DNA of 10,190 nucleotides, taken from contig JBGTQJ010000115.1 in assembly GCA_041941305.1 (NCBI GenBank), positions 1 to 10,190 of the forward strand, in the 5' to 3' direction. The position numbers and the translations under genes are program-made. This document shows positions 6,156-10,190 of the stretch, piece by piece. The stretch's first letter is position 1. Every line of letters begins with the position of its first letter. Origin of the DNA: JANSWP01 sp041941305 (GTDB lineage Bacteria; Bacteroidota; Bacteroidia; Chitinophagales; Saprospiraceae). Under the pieces are notes generated by a model. That model was not told the origin of the DNA. It saw only the letters and a list, made by a program, of their open reading frames with translations, and ran no database searches.

Positions 6156-6503
6156 ATGCAAACCGAAGAAATATTACATACGACAGGTGAAACTATTGAA
6201 TATGCCAAACAATACATCGGACAACAAATGGACTATCTTCGTTTGGAAGTCGCCGAGCGGTCGGCAAAATCCATTTCATTGTTAGTTACGGTTTTTGTTG
6301 TGGCATTTCTAGCTGTTATGACCATTGGCTTTTTGTTTTTGACATTGGGCTTATGGCTTGGCGAAATGTGGAAAGATTACCCATTGGCATTTTTATGTGT
6401 AACGGCATTTTATGCATTGACGACAATTTTGGTATTTAAATTTCGCCAAAAACTGGTCACCAACCCCATCTTGTCTCAAATTATAAAGTCCATGTTAGAA
6501 TAA
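6156..6503 (+). CDS. Phage holin superfamily III-type / DUF1469-like membrane protein
   Basis: From the ATG at 6156 the protein is 115 aa. An amphipathic, charged N-terminal part (1-38, with GETIEYAKQYIGQQMDYLRLEVAER) is followed by two helices at about 39-67 and 75-95 and a short basic tail. The pattern of YxxxxLDYLRLE-type lead, two membrane spans and KFRQKL is that of the holin superfamily III / DUF1469 group, which in Bacteroidota and Proteobacteria are chromosomal envelope proteins of unknown role often next to YtxH genes. The name does not imply a phage. A GTG at 6099 would extend the frame by 19 codons but would start just in front of the 6101-6125 hairpin and add a Ser-rich stretch not expected in the family, so the ATG is preferred. 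Confidence 0.8.
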   Translation: MQTEEILHTTGETIEYAKQYIGQQMDYLRLEVAERSAKSISLLVTVFVVAFLAVMTIGFLFLTLGLWLGEMWKDYPLAFLCVTAFYALTTILVFKFRQKLVTNPILSQIIKSMLE

Positions 6504-6532
6504 TCAGGCATTGAGCCATTCAATAATTTCGC

Positions 6533-6564
6533 TTCTTTGACCACAATCACCCAAGGTCAAAGAA
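6533..6564. repeat. Palindromic intergenic element, minimal copy C
   Basis: TTCTTTGACC (6533-6542) and GGTCAAAGAA (6555-6564) are exact inverted repeats around a 12-base loop, and the right side continues as GTCAAAGAACC (6556-6566), as in copies A and B. It lies between the holin-like gene and the next gene. It looks like the terminal repeats with almost no interior. Confidence 0.65.
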
Positions 6565-6588
6565 CCCTAATTTTTAGTCTATATCACC

Positions 6589-6993
6589 ATGCGTCAAATC
6601 ACAACCTTAGAAGAATTACTCAAAGAGAAGAAAAAGCTTAAAATGGAAATGGAACTGACCAAACGAGCCGCAGCCCACAGTTTCGGAACTTCCCGGACTC
6701 AACTCAAGTCATTGATTATGAAAAAGGTCTTGATGCCTATTGGCACAGCAGGTTTGGTCTATGGAGGGTATAAAGCCTTTGGCACAAATGCCAAACAAAA
6801 TGATAATTCCTCTACATCGTCCTCTTCAACAAGTCATTTGTTTGCAAAATTATTGCCCTTGTTCATAAGCATAGCACAAGCCTTTATTGCTCAAAAGAAA
6901 ACTGAAGCAATAAAAGAAACTATTGAAGACAACAAGGAGGAAAGCTTGCTTCAAGCGGAAACAAGCGGCATTTTAAATGGGACTAAACACTAA
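6589..6993 (+). CDS. Unrecognised small membrane protein with Ser-rich linker
   Basis: The 134-aa product was not recognised. Residues 1-30 are a charged helix (TLEELLKEKKKLKMEMELTK), followed by a polar turn (HSFGTSRTQL) and a first hydrophobic segment at about 44-64 (KKVLMPIGTAGLVYGGYKAF). A low-complexity Asn/Ser/Thr linker (69-82) leads to a second hydrophobic helix at about 84-101 (FAKLLPLFISIAQAFIA), and the tail is charged and Glu-rich. Both termini probably face the cytoplasm. It lies between the holin-like and BrkB-like genes and its end overlaps the annotated BrkB start by 17 bases, so it is almost certainly co-transcribed and functionally linked to them. The build recalls small companions of YtxH/holin gene pairs in Bacteroidota, but no family is claimed. 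Confidence 0.7.
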   Translation: MRQITTLEELLKEKKKLKMEMELTKRAAAHSFGTSRTQLKSLIMKKVLMPIGTAGLVYGGYKAFGTNAKQNDNSSTSSSSTSHLFAKLLPLFISIAQAFIAQKKTEAIKETIEDNKEESLLQAETSGILNGTKH

Positions 6994-7948
6994 ACTAAAA
7001 ATGATATTTCCAAATATAATAGCGGTGCAATTTTATTGGACGGTCTTGAAAGAAACCGTTTCAAAATTCATTGAGGACGATGCATTTACGCATGCGGCAG
7101 CCCTGGCTTATTACACCATTTTTTCCTTGCCGCCAATGTTATTGATTATTTTATTTTCGGCAACCCGCTTTTATGACGAAACTGAAGTAAAAAGTGCCAT
7201 TTTTGGCGAAATTGAAACGATGATTGAACCCGAAAGCGCCCTACAGTTGTCTCAAACCTTAGATAAATTGCAAGTATTTGAACCGAGTTTTTGGGCGACT
7301 GTTTTGGGAATAGGCATTTTGGTTTTCACATCTACTACTGTTTTTGTGACCATGCAAAATGCCTTGAATCAGATTTTCCAGGTCAAAGCAAAACCCAAGG
7401 GCTCTGGCTTTTTGAAATTAATAAAAGATCGCGTTTTATCATTCACTATTTTACTCGGAATCGCCTTTATTCTGCTGGTGTCCCTTTCCGTAAATGCCCT
7501 GATTGCGGCATTCGCAACCTATCTGGATGACTGGATCGGTACTTTTTCGACAGCCTTGACAATCGTGACTTCCATTGTCTTGCCCATTCTGATTATTGCC
7601 CTGCTTTTTGCAATGTTATTCAAATTTTTGCCCGATGCCAATTTAAAATGGCGCGATACCTGGTTTGGAGCCTTTTTAACGACCATCCTTTTTGCTGCTG
7701 GAAAATACCTGATAAGTTTTTACATCGGAAACAGTTCGGTTGTCGGATTGTACGAAACCGCAGGAAGTGTTATGGTCATAATGCTTTGGGTGTTTTATGC
7801 CTCTTTAATTTTTCTTTTTGGAGCAGTATTTACTTATGTGAGAGCTGAAAAATTGGGAAGTGGTATTTCGCCCTCCGATTATGCGGTAAGAGTGATTCAA
7901 AAGGAAATTCCCGTAGAAAGAGGAGCAGACGCGGAAGCGATTCGATGA
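6977..7948 (+). CDS. YihY/virulence factor BrkB family membrane protein
   Basis: The 323-aa protein has the YihY/BrkB hallmarks. An N-terminal region with FIEDDAFTHAAALAYYTIFS (31-50) leads into LPPMLLIILF. ALNQIFQVK (129-137) falls after a helix at about 105-128, and further helices lie at about 155-180, 193-217 and 230-250. FKFLPDANLKWRDTWFGAF (215-233) and YETAGSVMVIMLWVFYASLI (259-278) complete the pattern, giving about six transmembrane segments. Despite old ribonuclease BN labels, the family has no proven enzyme activity; it is an inner-membrane protein proposed in some bacteria to act in lipid or envelope biology. An alternative ATG at 7001 would give 315 aa and a 7-base gap instead of a 17-base overlap with the upstream gene; sequence alone does not decide. 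The C-terminal tail is short and polar. Confidence 0.92.
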   Translation: MGLNTKLKMIFPNIIAVQFYWTVLKETVSKFIEDDAFTHAAALAYYTIFSLPPMLLIILFSATRFYDETEVKSAIFGEIETMIEPESALQLSQTLDKLQVFEPSFWATVLGIGILVFTSTTVFVTMQNALNQIFQVKAKPKGSGFLKLIKDRVLSFTILLGIAFILLVSLSVNALIAAFATYLDDWIGTFSTALTIVTSIVLPILIIALLFAMLFKFLPDANLKWRDTWFGAFLTTILFAAGKYLISFYIGNSSVVGLYETAGSVMVIMLWVFYASLIFLFGAVFTYVRAEKLGSGISPSDYAVRVIQKEIPVERGADAEAIR

Positions 7949-7987
7949 CTCATTTGATATATCCTTTGTTTGCCCCCTAAAAACCCT

Positions 7988-8022
7988 CTCGAGTCGCCCG
8001 TCAGGGCGGCGAGACTGTTTTT
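7988..8022 (+). terminator. GC-rich hairpin after BrkB-like gene
   Basis: CTCGAGTCGCCC (7988-7999) pairs, with a two-base bulge and one imperfect pair, to GGGCGGCGAG (8004-8013) across GTCA. ACTGTTTTTC follows, giving a short U-run about 70 bases after the stop. It is a plausible terminator separating the BrkB group from the next pair. Confidence 0.45.
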
Positions 8023-8064
8023 CGCAACTCATATCTTAGATTAACCAATAAAATACAAAACAAC

Positions 8065-8274
8065 ATGAAAAAACTAATTCCCATCTTGCTTATCATTGGA
8101 GGATTAAGCCTTGGATTTTTTGGATTCGAAAAATTAGACAACAGTGATGCATCTGTAAGCATTGGTAATCTGGAGCTTTCTGCCGAAAGTGAAGGCGACA
8201 AAGAACAAGCCTATTTAATGATAGGTTTGGGCCTTATAAGTCTAATTGGAGGCGTATATTTGATGAAAAAATGA
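8065..8274 (+). CDS. Small two-helix membrane protein, weakly DUF3185-like
   Basis: The 69-aa protein has an N-terminal helix at about 4-22 (LIPILLIIGGLSLGFFGFE), a polar acidic loop of about 25 residues (LDNSDASVSIGNLELSAESE) and a second helix at about 49-66 (AYLMIGLGLISLIGGVYLM) ending in KK. The helix-GFxxxxxSxxx-loop-helix plan recalls DUF3185-type proteins, but the match is weak. The loop is expected on the periplasmic side, with both termini inside. Its TGA stop overlaps the start of the phosphatase-family gene (ATGA), pointing to translational coupling and a shared role. Confidence 0.7.
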   Translation: MKKLIPILLIIGGLSLGFFGFEKLDNSDASVSIGNLELSAESEGDKEQAYLMIGLGLISLIGGVYLMKK

Positions 8275-9218
8275 TGCTTTGGTATGCCTTTTCCTTTTTC
8301 TTCATGGTCGCTTCCGTGCTTGCTGAATTGCGGCTCAGAAAGTGGTGGGTAAAAGGCTGCAATGCCATCCGGTTCCATTTGGCTTTCTTTATGGTTTTGT
8401 TGGCTGTGATTGGATTTTTCTTGCCTGAAAAGCCCTATGTCTTTATTGTTATTTTGATAGGCTGGGCACTGTTTCATTTTAGAAAAATATACCCATTCAC
8501 GCCTTTTCACAAAAAAGAAATAGCAAAGCTAAAGACCCAAAAAAAGATCATTACCTTCCTTACGGCAAATGTTCGTATGTCCAATCGGCGCACCGATAAA
8601 CTCATTGCCATCATAAAAAAATACAATCCCGACCTTATTTTGCTAACTGAGGCGGATACTTTTTGGGTAGACAAAATGAAGGTTTTAGATAAAGAATATC
8701 CCAATCAAGTTCTCCAGCCTCAAGACAATACTTATGGCATGACCTTGTATTCAAAATTGCCATTGAAGGATTGGAAAATTCAATATTTGGTCGAAAAGGA
8801 TGTGCCTTCCATTCATGCCCTGGTCAAATTTGATGACCAAATCATTCAGTTTATCGGCCTACACCCTCGCCCCCCTGCCCCCTGGAATGACGAGGAAGCA
8901 AAAGATATGGAACTCATCGTAGCAGCAGGCATGACCAACTGGAATCGTTTTCCAACGGTGGTAAGTGGTGATTTGAATGATGTGGGTTGGTCGAAGATAA
9001 CACAACAATTTAAAAGCATTAGCGGATTGTTGGACCCTCGTGTCGGGCGTGGATTCTATAATACTTACAACGCTTTAATTCCGATTTTTCGAATTCCAAT
9101 AGACCATTTTTTTGTAAGTAAACACTTCAAGTTGGTAGAAATGAGACGTCTAGGGCATTTCGGTAGCGACCATTTTCCTGTACTGCTCAAAGTAGTAACC
9201 AACTCCCAACGCTCCTGA
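8271..9218 (+). CDS. Membrane-anchored endonuclease/exonuclease/phosphatase (EEP) family protein
   Basis: The 315-aa protein has an N-terminal membrane part with helices at about 2-19, 33-51 and 54-70, then a basic linker and an EEP catalytic domain from about 93. The expected active-site set is present: N100 (TANV), E127 (LLTEAD), H198 (GLHPRPP), D234 and N236 (SGDLND), D278-H279 (IDHFF) and S299-D300-H301 (GSDHFP). The metal ligands and catalytic histidine therefore look intact. EEP enzymes cleave phosphodiesters in DNA, RNA, lipids or inositol phosphates; with three helices ahead of the domain, a periplasmic phospholipid- or nucleic-acid-directed hydrolase is possible, but the substrate is unknown. 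Two adjacent ATGs (8271, 8274) are available; the first overlaps the upstream stop as ATGA. It lies in the same run as the membrane-stress genes. Confidence 0.92.
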   Translation: MMLWYAFSFFFMVASVLAELRLRKWWVKGCNAIRFHLAFFMVLLAVIGFFLPEKPYVFIVILIGWALFHFRKIYPFTPFHKKEIAKLKTQKKIITFLTANVRMSNRRTDKLIAIIKKYNPDLILLTEADTFWVDKMKVLDKEYPNQVLQPQDNTYGMTLYSKLPLKDWKIQYLVEKDVPSIHALVKFDDQIIQFIGLHPRPPAPWNDEEAKDMELIVAAGMTNWNRFPTVVSGDLNDVGWSKITQQFKSISGLLDPRVGRGFYNTYNALIPIFRIPIDHFFVSKHFKLVEMRRLGHFGSDHFPVLLKVVTNSQRS

Positions 9219-9380
9219 CCTTCCTTAAAAATGAAAAAAATCAGTTTTTTTAAACCTTCTTGAACATCTATTTAATTCAATCGTAATATAATAAACAACT
9301 GAAAGTCAGGTATTTGAAAAATATCAATAAATTCTTTCTGATACCTTATTTTCCATTTTCTAACCAAAAAAATAAGAATT

Positions 9381-9545
9381 ATGTTACGAGCAGCATTATG
9401 GCTATTTATCATAGCAATTATAGCAGGTATTTTAGGTTTTGGAGGAATTGCGGGAGCAGCCGCAGGTATTGCCAAAATTGTTTTTTACATCTTTTTAGTC
9501 CTGTTGGTGGTATCTTTGATCTCAGGATTATTTCGAAAGGCATAG
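9381..9545 (+). CDS. DUF1328 family small membrane protein (YtjA-like)
   Basis: This 54-codon frame begins MLRAALWLFIIAIIAGILGF and continues GGIAGAAAGIAKIVFYIFLV, ending LLVVSLISGLFRKA. That is the full DUF1328 pattern: an initial helix with (A/L)xWxxxFLIIA-like spacing, a Gly/Ala-rich hinge GFGGIAGAAAGIAK, and a second helix with a short basic end. Members are about 54 residues and widespread in Proteobacteria and Bacteroidota; E. coli ytjA is a known example, and function is unknown. AAAAAATAAGAATT precedes the ATG. The gap from the EEP stop is 162 bases, so it may have its own promoter. It resembles the lmo0937-type gene at 4678 in size and in ending with RKA. Confidence 0.93.
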   Translation: MLRAALWLFIIAIIAGILGFGGIAGAAAGIAKIVFYIFLVLLVVSLISGLFRKA

Positions 9546-9588
9546 GCAATTTTCTTTTTATCTAAAAAACGTAAAAAGCTCAAACCAA

Positions 9589-9675
9589 ATGCTTCTTTTA
9601 ATCATTCTATCCTATTTGTTAAGTTTCATTTTCGGCAGAAATTCTGCGGTTGATGACTCAAGTACATTGACCTAA
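9589..9675 (+). CDS. Possible 28-aa membrane microprotein
   Basis: An ATG at 9589 opens a 28-codon frame, MLLLIILSYLLSFIFGRNSA then VDDSSTLT, with a hydrophobic segment at 2-15 and a short acidic/Ser-Thr tail. It lies between two small membrane protein genes in the same direction, preceded by an A-rich stretch (CAAACCAA). Hydrophobic short frames also arise by chance in AT-rich DNA, so this is only a candidate. No homologue is known to me. Confidence 0.25.
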   Translation: MLLLIILSYLLSFIFGRNSAVDDSSTLT

Positions 9676-9721
9676 TTAAAATAGGTTAAAAGAAGTGAGA
9701 AGCTGTTAAAATCTAAAAACA

Positions 9722-10063
9722 ATGAACTTCCTCATCTTATTACTCATCAATGGGATTTTTGTCTATGCTGCTTCGGCTTTCCTTCCGGGAGTAGCCATAG
9801 GAGGATATTTGGATGCGATAATTGTTGCATTTTTATTGGCAATCATCAATACATTCATCAAACCCATCTTGACCCTTTTGACTTTACCAATTACCATACT
9901 GACCCTGGGATTATTCTTGTTGATCATCAACGGAGCCATGGTACTCTTGGTAGATTGGTTGTTGAGCGAATTCTTTGTTGATGGAATGTTTTGGGCAATA
10001 ATATTTTCCTTGATCTTAACCCTTTTCAATTTGCTTACGGGCGGCTTGAAATTGGATACATAA
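9722..10063 (+). CDS. Phage holin family 4 / YvlD-type membrane protein
   Basis: The 113-aa protein is almost entirely membrane-embedded, with about four helices (3-21, 29-49, 54-78, 86-108). Family marks are the start NFLILLLINGIFVYAASAFLPGV (2-24), AIINTFIKPILTLLTLPITI (40-59), the LGLFLLIINGAMVLLVDWLL stretch (62-81) and a closing FNLLTGG. This is the PF04020 group that includes Bacillus YvlD; the holin label is historical and no lysis function is shown. In Bacillus yvlD is linked to envelope stress control along with other yvl genes, which fits the context here. It lies 176 bases after the DUF1328 gene; a short dyad TTGACCTA/TAGGTTAA (about 9667-9689) in that gap could be regulatory. Confidence 0.9.
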   Translation: MNFLILLLINGIFVYAASAFLPGVAIGGYLDAIIVAFLLAIINTFIKPILTLLTLPITILTLGLFLLIINGAMVLLVDWLLSEFFVDGMFWAIIFSLILTLFNLLTGGLKLDT

Positions 10064-10190
10064 GCAGTTGGCAGTTCACTACAGTCAGTTCAGTTACTGT
10101 TAGCTGACGACCTGAGCACTGCCAACTGAATACACTAGACTTTATTCGGTTGACGGTAAACGGCGGACGGTTGACGGCTTCCCTTACAAA
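10064..10190. repeat. Degenerate short repeats and imperfect hairpin
   Basis: CAGTTGGCAGT (10065-10075) pairs exactly with ACTGCCAACTG (10118-10128), enclosing further CAGTT/CAGTCAG/AGCTGAC variants. From about 10149 a second motif, GGTTGACGG, recurs as CGGTTGACGGTAAACGGCGG and ACGGTTGACGGC. No gene is seen. Such decayed oligonucleotide repeats after a stop codon are familiar in Bacteroidota intergenic DNA; the array runs on past the window edge. Confidence 0.6.

Noticed and set aside
6156..10063. Prophage lysis region, suggested by two holin-type family names
   Set aside because: No endolysin, structural, integrase or terminase gene is present; both families are common chromosomal membrane proteins.

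Overview
The window looks like a chromosomal segment of a Bacteroidota bacterium. The reasons are the low GC content, A-rich leaders with no clear Shine-Dalgarno in front of most starts, a PorT-type outer-membrane beta-barrel protein, an N-terminal HD / C-terminal Pycsar-effector (PycTM, DUF5706) fusion, and the mix of small envelope proteins. A Saprospiria-like or other environmental lineage is possible, but the sequence alone does not fix this. No rRNA, tRNA, CRISPR array, intact transposase or prophage was seen.

Layout: (1) At 1-198 on the minus strand is the start of a lipoprotein gene that runs off the left edge; 23 bases upstream of its start is a perfect 18-bp inverted repeat. (2) From 613 every confident gene is on the plus strand. 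The first is the HD/Pycsar-effector membrane protein (613-1848), followed by a spacer with a nested hairpin element. (3) A secreted beta-barrel protein (2205-2810) is followed by an elaborate 210-bp palindrome. (4) A CsbD stress protein (3147-3338) ends in a clear intrinsic terminator. (5) A long run of small envelope genes follows: MscS channel, a 50-aa lmo0937-type membrane protein, a coiled-coil protein, a YtxH protein, a holin-III-type membrane protein, an unrecognised two-helix protein and a YihY/BrkB membrane protein. (6) Next come a 69-aa two-helix protein and a membrane-anchored endonuclease/exonuclease/phosphatase (EEP) protein that overlap by four bases, then a 54-aa DUF1328 protein and a YvlD-type four-helix membrane protein. 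The right end is a non-coding stretch of short degenerate repeats.

How the genes may work together: CsbD, MscS, lmo0937-like, YtxH, DUF1328, holin-like and YvlD-like proteins are the kinds of product linked in many bacteria to general, osmotic or envelope stress. Their collection on one strand, with mostly short gaps, suggests an envelope-stress island made of several transcription units. This role is inferred from family membership and gene order; no regulator is visible.

The most unusual content is non-coding. Three intergenic spacers (1857-1983, 5345-5670, 6533-6564) are bounded by the same inverted ends, TTCTTTGAC on the left and GTCAAAGAACC on the right, while their interiors differ in length and sequence. 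A fourth, unrelated palindrome with side hairpins lies at 2906-3115. The orphan HD-PycTM fusion, with no cyclase in the window, is the most interesting protein.
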